From Rotaria sordida (lineage: Eukaryota > Rotifera > Eurotatoria > Philodinida > Philodinidae), in the NCBI GenBank assembly GCA_905250125.1, contig CAJNOL010001076.1:18155-82154 (forward strand): a stretch of 64,000 bases of DNA, in the 5' to 3' direction. Below are positions 32,338 to 44,467 of this stretch, in pieces (within the stretch, counting starts at the first letter, position 1; every line of letters starts with the position of its first letter). A program made the translations under genes and the position numbers. Below the pieces are notes generated by a model. It saw only the letters and a list, made by a program, of their open reading frames with translations. It did no database searches and was not told the origin of the DNA.

Positions 32338-34990
32338 TTAATCTTTATTATTATTATCATCATCATCATCATCATCATCATCAGTATTTCTAGTATACCA
32401 ATTTTTAAATGGACTTTCAGTATGGTTATCAGTTGTCGGTGGAACAGAATTTTGAGTTTTTTGATCATTTGATCTTGATGTTTGATCTTGAAGATCATCT
32501 AAACCAATAAGAGGATCAACTGGTTCTTTTCTATCAAGTTCACTTGATGGTCTCCATATATTAGTATTTGTTTGTAATTCATTACTTGTATTATTTTGTT
32601 TGTTATCATTTTCAATAGTGTTTTGAAGACCACGTCGAGTTTTTGGTCGAGATAGTGATGAATCGAGTTCAGATTTATTATTTGAATTTTGTTTGTCAAA
32701 CATTCTATTATATTCATTATCTTCATCATCAGTTGAACTTGCAGATGAATGTATTGATGGAGATTTTTCATCATTTTTAGGTTTCGTTGTCACTAGTTGA
32801 AGTGATTCAGATGATGAAGATAGATTTTCATTCTTTGTTGTTAATGGAGCTTGTTTTTGTTGAATATTTTCGTCACTTTCAGATCGTGAAGATGCACGTT
32901 TGCCTGTGTCAATATTACGAGGTGTACCTTAAATACATATTTTAATAAAATATCGTAATCAGAATTTTATATAAATCTCAAGTTTTTCACCAAAGTAACA
33001 ACTTTCATTCGTTTGGAAAATAGAACTTTGCTGAGTGGTAGAATTTATAGCATAGATAAGAATTATAAAGACAGTAAATGAAGAAATATCAGTCTAACAT
33101 TTCTTTTGTCTATACATAGATTTAATATCTCCGAAAATTTCCATCAACATACAAATCCTCGATGTAATGCATACGTCCGATAAAAATCCAATCTCAGCCC
33201 AGGAACGTTCAGTTCAAATGGCATGAAATTTTCAGAATATGTTGGGACTGTAGTAGAGAAGCTATGTTAAAAATTTTAGCTCGATATCATGAGATTAAAA
33301 GGAGATATTGGCTAAGCAACGGTCAAAAATAAGTCTTTTGGCAAACCAAATTTCTCTGTCCAACTTCATTCTATATATTTAATTTCTTTTTCTGTTTGAA
33401 AGAGCATGTCAGGATGCAGTGTAGCATAGAGCCCTTTTTTATAAATTCTTACTTTTTTAGGGGAGAATATGTTCCGAAAGTTCAATGACTCAAAAAACTC
33501 TAAAAATGGCGTTCTAATTATATAAATGTTTGTATATATAGTAAAAGTAAAGTTTAATCAGAAAAAAGGGCTCTGTACTGCACTGCATCTTGACGTGCTC
33601 TTTCAAACAAAAAAAAATCAAATATATAGAATGAATATTGATAGAGAAATTTGAATTGCACGATCAAGAAACTGTAAGTGGAGAAAAAAACGAAAAAATG
33701 ATTTTCTGTTTGTTCTGAAAACAGTTGTATTGGTACATAAGTTCTGCACGTTTGGATCAGTAGAATTATATCGCCAATATAAAACAACATTTTAAGGCAA
33801 ATAATTATATATTCTGATAGCGCTCGGAATTCTCTGTTACCCTGCATATTTAAGTCTTGACTTACATCTATTGACTAAAAAGTATTTTGAGTACAATGAA
33901 GACACCGTTACCCTCGGATTTCCACGAACTCCATTTTTTGTTCCGTTCTCATGTGTTTTTAAAATTTTTATCTATACAGTAATGCGTTTTTTTTAGAAAA
34001 GTAATTATATATTCTGAGAGCTCTTGAAATGCTCTATCGCTCTATATATTCAGATCTTGACTTGAACTTATTTGCTGAGAAATATTTCGAACATTGCCAA
34101 TGCAGACGAGGGTATCTTCACTGTATGCAAAATATTTTTCAACCAATAAATGTAAGTCAAGGTTTAAATATACAGGGTGATAGAGAATTCCGAGCGCTAT
34201 CAGAATATATAATTACTTGCCTTAAAATATTGTTTAATATTGGCGATATAATTCTATTGATCCAAACGTGCAGGATTTATATGCCAATACAATAATTGAA
34301 TTTATGGAAAAGATGTTTCTTTTTTTGACTGTTAATAATCAAAGTCTTTAATAAAAGTTACTTTGTCCATCATCATCATCATCGGATTGTTTTAATTCAG
34401 CTTGAAAAGTTTGTTCAGCTCGTAAATCAAAATCATTTCTTATAAGAGAATTTTTACAAGGAAAAATTGTTTCTTGATCTGTTTCTTTATTGATTAAAAC
34501 AATCTAAAAGAAAAATTTTGTTTAAATAAAAAAACAAAAAGAAAAAAAAATACTAAACAAACTTTATCAAGTTTCCATTTTCCTGCAGTAATATTTGAAT
34601 TATAATATCCAATAGTTAAATGAGTTGGTTGTTCATTTATATTTTGTATTAAATCAATATCAAATGATTGATTTTCACCTGATTCAAATGAAGGACAATT
34701 TTTTGTATTTTTTTCTAATATAAATGAATTTTTTGTTTGATTATTTAAACGTATGAAAATTTGACTATCATTTGATGGAAAAAATTCTCCATCATCATCT
34801 TTTGATGGAAAAATACTTATACGATAATGAATTTTATTCTTTTCATTAGTTGATTCATTATCTGTTGAAATTCGACGTGTTTGATTAATAGTTGGTTTTT
34901 GAATTTGTTCAAATCGTTGTGGACGTTCATATGATGATGATAATGATGATGATGATGATGAACGAGATGAAGTTTTTGCTTTTTGTGCAT

Positions 34991-35022
<32 letters not shown>

Positions 35023-35299
35023 GGTAGTGGAGAAAGTTTTTTTCGACTTGAAGATGAAGATGAAGATTTTGAACTAGTTGTACTTGTTGAACTTCGACGA
35101 TTTATGTTATCTTGAGATGGTTCCGAAACATTAAGAATTTTTTCTTGAAATGGACGAATCCATTGATTACAAAGAAATTTAGAATGTGATTGAGTTTTTG
35201 GATCAATAAGTTCGATCTAAAAAATAAGAAGAAAATAAATAAATAATATATCGTTCATTGTTTTTTTTTTATTTTTACATGATCAAGTTGCCATTTAAT

Positions 35300-35331
<32 letters not shown>

Positions 35332-38300
35332 TTCCTGTTATTTCAAGTATTAAACGAATTTGTTTTGGTTTACCAATATCTCGAAGTTTAGTTCGAAATG
35401 AATCTTGTCGACCTGATTTAAAATATTGAGGAAAATCTTTCATTTCAATTTTATATTGTTCAGTTTCATCTTTTCCATTTATTGATATAAATGAAAATTT
35501 CAAAAATGCATTTATAGATGTATTTTTTGGTAATTGAAAACTGCCACTTGGACTATTTGATGTATGAAATATTATTTGCCAAGTTTTTGTTAAAGATTCT
35601 TCTGATGTTACTGTCGATGTTGAACTAGTTTCTGTTGGAGTTTTTAATGGAACTGTTGCTGCTGCTGCTGATGAACGGTTCTTAAAAAAATTTCATATAT
35701 AGAATCAAAGAAGTTTATTTTCTTATTTCATGTTAACAAACAAGCAGTAAAAGGATTAAGCTCAATGTTTCATCTTAGTTTAAAATAGGAATGCAATGGC
35801 AAAATCGATACGTATCAATGTTGCATACCTTAATGCTAAAAATCTTTATTATTGAATGCTTCTATTGTCTATCTGGGCGAACAACATTGATCAAGATATT
35901 GATGATTATTGCCATCGTTGACCAGTTCGATAATATACTTACTTTGTGATATATAATTTGAGATTGTTTCTCGAAAGAATTACGCATGACGTATTCAAAT
36001 AACTGAAGATAAAACCATCTGAAGTGATTCATCATCTTTTAGCTCATATTTTGGATATATAGAAAACATCTCTAGACTAGAATAATTCTGAAAGTATTCA
36101 TGACGAAAGTCCTCCAATTGACTAATCACTTTTTGTGTCGAAAACATGTCTATCATGTAGATCCTAATGAGTTATGAATATTCCGAAAAGAGTTCGAATT
36201 CATAGGTTATTGCTGTCGACATATTGAATTTTGAAGGTATTTTTTTCAATACAATACTGATTTCATTCAGGAACATCTAAAAAACTTATTTTCAAATTTC
36301 GACTTGAAATTTTGCATAGTGAAAAGTCTTAATGGGAATAGTTTATTGCGAAAGTTTCAGATATTTTCGCTGTTCCTATCCCAATATACAGCCACTGTAA
36401 GAGCGCATCTTTTACATCGTTCATATACATCTACAGATTCGATGTTCTTATTTCAAGACAGAAACAGATCACATGGCTTGATACTTTCACGATTAGCTAT
36501 TCTTATTAAGGTTTGTTTTTATGCAAAGTTTCAAGTCGAAATTCAAAATAACCAGGTTTCCTGAGTGAGACCACGACATTATACTGGAACATATCATAAA
36601 ATGCAGTATGTCGGCAATAATGAGCTCGAACTCTTCTTGGGGTATTCATACTCCATTAGGATCTACATGAAACGCATAGTCCCAACTTAAAAGCGATTAA
36701 TCAGCTTGAAGACTTCGCTCATTGACCTTCGCTATAGAAATACGATATTTTTGCTGGATTTTTACCATATAACGAAGTATTGGTAGGAAAATTAAACAAA
36801 AGATTTTTACATGAGATTTTCTCTGTAAGTAAGTCTCATTACCTAAAGAATATCCCAAAAATTAGAGTCAAAATGATTGCTGTGTTTTCAAAATATTTAA
36901 CGTTCAAAATCTCTCGATTTTTCTGAGCGTTTCTAGAATCTAATCAGTTTGTGAACGTTGAATATTAAAAGTAGGTATCAATCGTTTTGACTCAAACTTT
37001 AATGATATTCGTAAGAACATAAGACCTATTTATCGAAAAAATTGTTTAGGTCAAACATTCTGTGTTCAACTTTTCTACCCATTCATCATTCTATGGTAAA
37101 AATCTAGCAAAACTTTTGTCAAGTTGCAGAGAAAATCAGTGAAGCTGATTCTTTTTGAGACTAGTCTAGTGTATAATTGATCTTCTTATTCCTTAAATGA
37201 TGAATTATTTCGGACGGTTCTTTCGTGAGCCATACATTCTCTTGTTTAAACTTATCAAATTTTCATGCTATTCTCTATTAGAATCTTAATGACTGCACAG
37301 GGAGCACGAAAAGCAATATTATTAAAAACAGTTTTATTACTTTGAGAATATTTCAATGACAAACCTACCGATAAAAAAAACGAAACTTATTTATTAATAC
37401 TAATCGCTCGAATTAGAATCGAAATGATCCATTTGAAGTACATCAGAAAATTTTTATTCGACTTCGAAAATCTCAAAGTTTTAGTGAATAGTAGAAAAAG
37501 AAAGATATCGATTATACCATGTGATTCATCAGACAATTATCATTACTGAAGAATCGATAAATATCAAAATATTATTTTAATCGACTTTAATATATATTTA
37601 ATAAAAAAAAATCTTACATCTGTTGCTGTTGCTCCAGTTTTTCTTTTATGTTCATTTGATTCTGATGAATAGTCATTTTTTGATGTTCCTGCATCATCAG
37701 ATCCATCAAAGTCTTCCGCATAATCTTCATCTAAATAAAATATAATTATTTAAATTTATCTTTTTTATAAAACATACTTGAAATTGGAGTATGTTTAACA
37801 GGTATTTTAACAGGTGTATGTCTTGTTTTAGTTTGATCTGAAACTGGTATGGAAATTGTTATTGGTTTTTTCTTTCGATCATCTGTTTCATTTAAATCTT
37901 TTGGTGAATCAGCTGATTGTTTGAATCGAGTTTGTTTTTCGAATCGACATCTTAAATTAATTAATATACATTAATTATTTCTTGTTTTTATTTTCCTTCT
38001 AAAATATACTTAATACAAGGTTTTGATCCTTCAACCGATAGAATAGCAAAATGACCACGTTCTCCACCTAATCTAACACCATGACGATGTTTATATTCAC
38101 AACATGTTGATATTCGACTATCGATTAATCCTTTAACATATAAAGATAAACCAAATGGATAATCTGAATGACGACGTGAATTAAATTTAAATTCATCTAT
38201 ATCATAAATAAAATAAATATTAAAAGAACAAAAAAAAAAATAGAAATTTAACTGAACCTCCAGGTTTAAGATGATCTTTATAAACAATTAAATTTTCTCC

Positions 38301-39457
38301 TCCACAATGTTGTTGCATAACAATAATTTCATCAACTGGTTCGAACAGTGAATGATCATATTCAAGTTTTGTATGTGGACCATAATAAACCATTGTTATT
38401 CGACATGGAGGAATTGATAATGAAGAATCTGACGGTTTTGTTAATGCATGAGAACGTTGCTTCTTTTTTGTTAGAAACAAAAAAAAATTAATTAATTAAT
38501 TAATTAATTAAATAAAATTATATTTCAAATAGATAAATATTTTACTAATGGTAATGATCGTGAAACAGATGATGATTTTGGTCGATTAAGATGTTGATGA
38601 TGACGATGACGAATAGGACTTTTCGATGAATATTTTTTACGATGATCACCACTAACATGTGCTGATTGAACACGAGAAACTCGAGGTACATCACCAAATT
38701 CTTCATTCGCCTATTTGTATTTTTAAAATAATATTAAATAAAAAAAATTAAAATTTCATTTTAGAATTTACTATATCAATTTCTCGATGATGATTGGCAC
38801 TTTTAGGTCGACTTTGTGACCAAGATGAATGTATCGAAAGTACACCCATATCAGCTGAGTTTGCCATATTTCCAGATGAATATCCACCACGTCGTCTTGA
38901 TTCCTATACAAAATATCTTTCTATCTATGCTTATTAAAGAAAAACATAATAGACATTTTACTTTAACACTATGCACCAACGCTGCTTTTGATGCCATATC
39001 TAATTGACGTTTCAATTCAGCTTGTCGTGCTCGTTCCATATCAATTGCGCTGATATTTTATATTATAATAATAATAGAACAAGAATTTCCAAACTATTTT
39101 TTTTGTCCTACCGATGAACAATATTTTCAGCAAGCATTTGTCGAACATGTTTTTTATGATCACGTCGAGCTAATTTTAATCGATATTCACTATCAGGTAC
39201 AATTTCACCTCGACGACTAATCTAAATTATTTCATTTTATTGTTATAGATAATTTAAACAAAAAAAAAGATTTTTTTTTTTTCGTATTTTTACTAGTCCA
39301 GCATGTCTTAAATGAGATCGAATACGTTCATTACTAAAATAACATTGTAAATGAGGATCAGCCAAAGAATTATATGTAGCCAAAGTACTAAATACAACAA
39401 TTCTATAGAATCGATAATAAAAGATAAAGACTAGTACCTGGAATCAAGATGGGTCAT
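32338..39457 (-). CDS. ERICH3: ERICH3-like protein: DUF4590 domain plus two PLAT domains
   Basis: Fourteen exons: 39457-39438, 39387-39294, 39221-39112, 39049-38962, 38903-38772, 38710-38546, 38462-38258, 38196-38010, 37950-37778, 37730-37618, 35680-35279, 35216-34563, 34503-34362, 32927-32338. The frame closes at 1,024 aa. The N-terminus (TLATYNSLADPHLQCYFSNE, then RIRSHLRHAGL and SEYRLKLARRDHKKHVRQML) matches glutamate-rich protein 3. Residues about 222-335 are DUF4590 (CRITMVYYGP, MQQHCGGENLIVYKDHLKPG, CCEYKHRHGVRLGGERGHF). Two PLAT-like beta-sandwich domains follow (about 460-582 and 662-812), each closing with the typical pattern WQLDHVKIEL...FLCNQWI or WKLDKVIVLI...FPCKNSLI. The tail is disordered and Asp-rich. 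ERICH3 is linked to cilia in vertebrates. Introns 10 (1.9 kb) and 13 (1.4 kb) carry repeats. Confidence 0.8.
33130..33720 (-). repeat. Dispersed foldback repeat, copy 1 (ERICH3 intron 13)
   Basis: The reverse complement of this stretch matches 61380-61965, sharing words such as ATCTCAGCCCAGG, ATTTTAGCTCGATATC and TTTCTTGATCG. The core 33394-33608 is itself a foldback with mirrored ends GTTTGAAAGAGCATGTCAGG and GCATCTTGACGTGCTCTTTC. Pairing continues outwards through TTCATTCTATATATTT for about 30-40 bp more. Confidence 0.75.
33725..34295. repeat. Second foldback repeat in ERICH3 intron 13
   Basis: 33725-33846 is mirrored at 34175-34292, sharing GAATTCCGAGCGCTATCAGA and TTGGCGATATAATTCTA. A third, diverged direct copy of the left-arm end lies at 33998-34090 (ATTATATATTCTGA...GATCTTGACTTGAA). 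The arms begin near CAGGGTGATAGAG, again a CAGGGTG-type end. No coding. Confidence 0.7.
36108..36715. mobile_element. About 600-bp foldback MITE, copy A (ERICH3 intron 10)
   Basis: The left end GAAAGTCCTCCAATTGACTA and right end (reverse complement) GAAGTCTTCAAGCTGATTAA are mirrored, and pairing runs for about 250 bp per arm. The element is alignable along its length with 51440-52020; shared words include CTTATTTCAAGACAG, CACGATTA and CAAAGTTTCAAGTC. Confidence 0.75.
38487..38511. repeat. (ATTA)n microsatellite
   Basis: Six TTAA-type units in the sixth intron of the ERICH3-like gene. Confidence 0.85.
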
Positions 39458-40161
39458 TGTTGAAAAAAAAAAATCTTATGTCAAGAGGTCGTTAATCGAA
39501 CACTACACACACACTTCTTTTTTTTTAATAAAGAGAGTCTCTAACAATGATTTAAGTAAACATATACAAAACTCCATTGACTTCTTTCTATTAATGTAGT
39601 TGTTGAGCAACGATTTGTCAAAGTGTTGTCATTATTACAATTCAAATGAAATTCATATTTCAATTTCTTGCTATCCTCATTCATTTTATTATTTTAAAAA
39701 TGTATATATATTTTCTAATTATTTATCATATGAAAACTTGAATGTAGCTCCATCTTTCATTGAAGCCATACAAAAAATAAAAATACCACGAACATCTTTC
39801 TTCATTCCGCTATATAACAAAATAAAATCAAATTAGCAATTAATGATTTAAAACAAAACACATTAAATAAATTTTTCCAATAAGAGAAATATATATTGAC
39901 ATATCTAAACAAAAGTTTTATTTTAAAACTTGATAAAAAAAAAAAAACTATTGTATTCAAACAGGATTGATTGTCCTCGTATTTTCTTGCCTTTTCTATT
40001 GAGATCATTTTCTCTCTTTAAAGTATTTAAATGCCTGGAAAGATATATAGTCGACGAAGAATAAGATTATTCAGTCATTTTACGCAATGTATGTATGGTC
40101 AGTCAGTTTAGTCAAATCATTATAGAATTCTTCGTTCATGTCTCTATCTCTCATAATATAA

Positions 40162-40194
<33 letters not shown>

Positions 40195-40353
40195 GTCATT
40201 CTTCGTCTCTGTCTTTGTTTCTCTCTCTCTTTGTCTTTCTCTCTTTCTTTGTTTAATTTTCTCTATAAAATCACTTGCATATCCAAATAAATCGTTATAA
40301 GCACATTTTGTGACCATCATCCAATAATTGTATTCAACACAACGAATAGAATA
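39458..40353. other. Intergenic region with a long CT microsatellite
   Basis: Between the divergently transcribed ERICH3-like gene (-) and the secreted repeat protein gene (+). An imperfect (CT)n/(CTTT)n tract fills about 40145-40262. TATAAAA at 40264-40270 lies 90 bp before the plus-strand ATG and could be a TATA box. No gene otherwise. Confidence 0.5.
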
Positions 40354-41688
40354 ATGGCTTCAATAATATCGATTATTTCATTTGTTATTTTATTATTAGT
40401 TACATATAGTTATTCTTTACCTGTTGAACAATTATATGATAGTTCAACAACTGAATATGAATTTATTTCTGGTACAACAATGGTTGATAATGAAAATGGA
40501 ATGATGAATATGCCAGTTAGTGTTTCTCTTATTTTTCGATATATTTTGAAAAAAAATTTTTTTTTCTTAGGTAATGTCAGATGAACAATCAACTTATGTA
40601 CCAGATATGTCTGATGAACAATCAACTTATGTACCAAATACGTCTGATGAACAATCAACTTATGTACCAAATATGTCTGATGAACAATCAACTGATAATG
40701 TTGAATTTACAACTGTAGATCAATTTGAATATCCTGATGATGTATCAGTTCCATCAACTACAGCGGATGATTTAGTATTTACATCATCATGGATGACAGT
40801 CACTTCTGAAATGATGCCATCAAATGATACAAATAATGAATATATGTTAGATGATAATACATCTATGACTATGAATACAGAATCAACTACTCAATTTGAT
40901 TCAGAAGTAACTAATGTTGAAAACGATGAAGTCGAATTATCAACAATGTCAACAAATTATAATGAAATGGGAATGCCAACAAATTCTAATGAAGTGGAAA
41001 TGTCAACAAATAATAATGAAATGGGAATGCCAACAAATTATAACGAAATGGAAATGACAACAAATTATAATGAAATGGGAATGTCAACAAATTATAATGA
41101 AATGGAAATGACAACAAATGTTCAAGTAAATTTTAATTTCTTTTTCGTTTGTTTTTTCTAATTAGAAATTTTTTGTTTTGTTTCAGACATCATCTGTTGA
41201 ACCTGAATCACACATGTTAGAAGTATCAACATCTGTTGAACCTGAAGTATATACTTCAACAGTATCATCATCTGCTGAAACTGAATCAGATACACCAGAA
41301 GTATCATCATCATCATCATCTGAAGAAACTGAATCACATACATTATCACCTGTTGAACATGATTCACATACATCAGAATCTTCATCATCATTCGTTGAAA
41401 TGGAATCGAGTACATCAGAAGTACCATCATCTGTTGAACCTGAATCACATATGTTAGAAGTAACATCTGTTGAAACTGAATCACATGCATCTGAAGAAAC
41501 AGCAACAACAGTTGATGATGATAACAATGGTCAATCAAGTGAAGAATCAGAAACATCGCAATTTACAACTATGTCAACTATGACAGGTAATATTAAATTC
41601 AAAGTAGAACATTTTATTAGATATTTAAATATTTTTTCTAGTTTTAGGTCAAGTCGAAGTACATGTTGAAGAAGTTTCGATTGACTAA
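40354..41688 (+). CDS. Secreted Ser/Thr/Glu-rich repeat protein (mucin-like)
   Basis: Exons: 40354-40515, 40571-41125, 41187-41586, 41648-41688, giving 385 aa. Residues 1-21 are a clear signal peptide (MASIISIISFVILLLVTYSY). The mature chain has no cysteine or globular domain. It consists of low-complexity repeats: about four copies of MSDEQSTYVPN (33-bp units, 40574-40700), six exact-length copies of a 9-residue unit TNYNEM(G/E)M(S/P/T) (27-bp units, 40952-41113), and an irregular third block rich in SVEPESH/ETESH. High Ser/Thr suggests O-glycosylation, and the acidic disordered chain suggests an extracellular coat or cuticle/mucus role; both are inference. No homologue is recognised. Repeat number is likely to vary between alleles. 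Confidence 0.75.
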
Positions 41689-43199
41689 AATGGAAGATGA
41701 TTTCAATAAATATTCGAAGCATTTTTTTTTTTCAAAAACTAAACTTATTATCATCCTTTTCTTTTTCCAAATGTATCTCTGAGTTGTTCTTCAATGTAAT
41801 TGAAATAATATTCATGTTGTACTTGCAATAGAATTCAATTTCTTTATTATATAATAAAAATCATCTCCTTATCTATTCAATATTCTTCTCTTTATTTTTA
41901 ACAAACAAATTTGTTTTCAAGTTTTAAAATGTAGTATTTCATTGCATTTGAGAATCCAGTAAATTTTTATGATAGACAAGGAAATAGTGTTCAATAATTG
42001 TCATACTAAAAATGGATTGATTTGTAGTAGCATTATTGAAGAAACTAATGCTCTTAGTTAGTAGATACTGTGTAATATCAATTTTGACCATTTTCAGTGG
42101 TATTTAGGTAGCAGAAGATGGTATGCAAAAAAAAAGTATCGTAAAAATTAATGTTTTAGTTGATATTTTATATTGATTATGAAAAGTGGGGTTTGAGGTA
42201 TTGACAGCCTGTGCTTATCTCAATATTCATGTTCTTTACAATAGCTAATTTTTTTTCAAGTGGGAAGAAGAGAAAAATCTTAAGAGATTTGGTGTCCTGA
42301 TGGAAGATTTTTGAGATATTTTATTTTGGCTTTTTTCTACTCTCTGTGCGTTTCGAGGCATCATGATAGTACACCCGATCGAGATGAAACCTTCTTTTAC
42401 TTACAATAGAAACTACTTAGAGTGTCTACTTTTATTTCAAAATATGATGTACCACTGGTTTTGTCAGCACGTACATAAAAAGGCTCCATTTAAAAAACCA
42501 TGGATTTTTGAAGATACGCTCTACTTTGATCGAAGGAGAGTAAAAGAACTCTGAAAATTTAGGTACCCTGTTTATAATATTTTCCTTCTATCAGACGCAT
42601 TGTTGCTAACAAAGTATGGCGACTTTTTTAGTTCTTGCGACTCTGATATTTGTTACAACGAAGTATTTAGCAATCTATAACTTTTGCTCTAGTTATGAAG
42701 ATCTATCTATCCTTATATTAAAGATGAATGGTTTATTACTACTTCGAAAATTGCTTGATGTCATATAAGGTCTAGATTGAATAGAATATCACAGAGCATT
42801 CATAGCTAATTTTGTAGAATAAGGCTCTAGATTCTATCACAAATAAACTGATCTATTAATTAATGAACACTTGAATCAGAGATGCTTTAATAACTAGTGT
42901 TCATTGTAGTTTAACATTTTTCGATTATTATCGTTATCAAGCCAATATTATTATGTCTGTCAAGAGTTTTTAGTTTTGAAAATATTCAATGAACTGAATA
43001 ATTTTAGTCTATGAATTTTTGTAATTTGAAAAATAAATGTAATAGTGAGAAAAGAAAAATTAGATATCTATTCTCTGAAAACTCAAATTATCGATACATC
43101 AGATAAAATTAGAAAAAAATTCTTAAATAACAAAGAAAAAATCAAGCTTCATATAACCATAATATTCATTGTGAATAAAAATTTTCATGCTTTTTCTTT
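41689..43199. other. 1.5-kb intergenic stretch
   Basis: No gene or repeat recognised. A small open frame at 42363-42554 has no supporting feature. Confidence 0.4.
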
Positions 43200-43751
43200 T
43201 TATAATGCTGTTGGCACATTTCGATATAATTGAAATGGCATTGTTATTTGATTATATTTTATAGATATTTTAGGATTATGATGTAATGCAAATGATACAC
43301 CTAATGCATATGATGCTGTAAATGTAGCAAATAATGAAAAAGCTATAGCTGCATTAAAAATAATAGCACTACCACCATTCATAAATAAATATAAATTTAT
43401 TGTTAAAATTGTTATCCATAAAAATAAAGAAGCAAGAAAAAAAAATATTGTAATAATAATTAAATTTATTCGACGTCGATAAATAAATACATTTATAAAT
43501 GAACTAATAATACCAAATATAATAAGACATTGACCTATAATAGCAAATATTATTGATATATTATGTTTTTCTCTTATACTTGTACAACTATCTTTATAAC
43601 ATATTTGAAATAAACCTGTTTTATTATGATGACTATCAATTTGCCATCCAGATGTTGTTGTTGCCAAAATAGACATTATAAATGAAATCATACTAAATAT
43701 AGCACTAACAAGAATAATTAATTCTTCTTGAGATTCATTGTTTGTATTCAT
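43200..43751 (-). CDS. Four-TM claudin/PMP22-like protein
   Basis: A single-exon frame of 183 aa. There are four hydrophobic segments (about 12-32, 67-88, 97-118, 128-152). The first extracellular loop has the claudin-superfamily signature: SGWQ, then GLFQIC, then C (W-GLF-C-C) at residues about 34-56. The C-terminal tail is short. Members of this superfamily form septate/tight junctions or are membrane tetraspans of the PMP22/EMP type. Neither terminus has a PDZ-binding motif strong enough to decide. The superfamily call is probable; the exact subgroup is open. No introns, unlike most neighbours. Confidence 0.65.
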   Translation of the reverse strand: MNTNNESQEELIILVSAIFSMISFIMSILATTTSGWQIDSHHNKTGLFQICYKDSCTSIREKHNISIIFAIIGQCLIIFGIISSFINVFIYRRRINLIIITIFFFLASLFLWITILTINLYLFMNGGSAIIFNAAIAFSLFATFTASYALGVSFALHHNPKISIKYNQITMPFQLYRNVPTAL

Positions 43752-44063
43752 TATTTAATTAACATATATTTTACTGTGATTGTATTAATAATCAATATTA
43801 CATTTGAATAACTAACAAATAATGATATGAAATAATCTAGTATAATAAAATGATTTTTTGGTTATTTTCTTTCATTATTCAATTTTTTTTTTATTCAAAA
43901 ATATACAAAGTTTTCTATACGTATTTTGTGTTTATAAGAAAAAATTTCTTATAAAAATAATTAATTGTATTGTGAAGATATAAAAATAGCGCTAATTTCA
44001 TTCATTATATAAAAAAAACATTCATCACATATCAGTTAATTGTGTTTGATCTTATTATTCAAA
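43752..44063. other. Shared upstream region of divergent small genes
   Basis: 312 bp between the claudin-like gene (-) and the four-cysteine peptide gene (+). It is very AT-rich and probably carries both promoters. TATAAAAA occurs near 43979. Confidence 0.4.
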
Positions 44064-44467
44064 ATGATTGTCAATCAATTGAGTATGTTTAATAATTATT
44101 GTAACTTAAATATATGATTATATTTAGCTTCTCTTCTGTTCATCATTTCAATAATATTTTCTGGACTTAGAATATTGACTGGTGATAGTATGGAAAGTTC
44201 TGCTAATAATGATGATAGTGATGATAATGGTGGTATATATACACGTTTAAGTCGTCAACTTAAAAAATTTGCATATGCAGATCCATGTGAAGTTGAATGT
44301 ATTACTGAAAAACATCATTCAAAAGTACCGATTAAAGTTTTAACTGTAAGTTATTTTATTTTTAATTATTTCAAAATAAAATTAAATATGTTCTCATATA
44401 GAAACAATGTAAAGAAACATGTCAAGATAAAATAGAGAATTATAAATCAGCTATTTATCATGAGTAA
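44064..44467 (+). CDS. Small secreted peptide with CX3C...CX3C cysteine spacing
   Basis: Three exons, 44064-44082, 44128-44345 and 44402-44467, close in frame at 100 aa. A signal peptide is formed across the first junction (MIVNQLTSLLFIISIIFSGL). A short acidic linker (ANNDDSDDNGG) follows, then DPCEVEC and, after 16 residues, KQCKETCQDK. These are the only four cysteines. C-X3-C...C-X3-C is the spacing of helical-hairpin peptides, in which two antiparallel helices are clamped by two disulfides. Such folds occur in antimicrobial, protease-inhibitory and other secreted peptides; the function here is unknown. The first coding exon is only 19 nt. No homologue is recognised. Confidence 0.65.

Noticed and set aside
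32286..32774. Poly-Met/Ile frames overlapping the ERICH3-like last exon
   Set aside because: Produced by the GAT repeat read out of frame.
40145..40262. CT tract as a regulatory element
   Set aside because: Likely a simple microsatellite; no evidence for function in the sequence itself.
41158..41556. Frames antisense and out of frame to the secreted repeat protein (including 41183-41527 and 41236-41457)
   Set aside because: Tandem-repeat DNA keeps all frames open; only the signal-peptide frame joins across introns.
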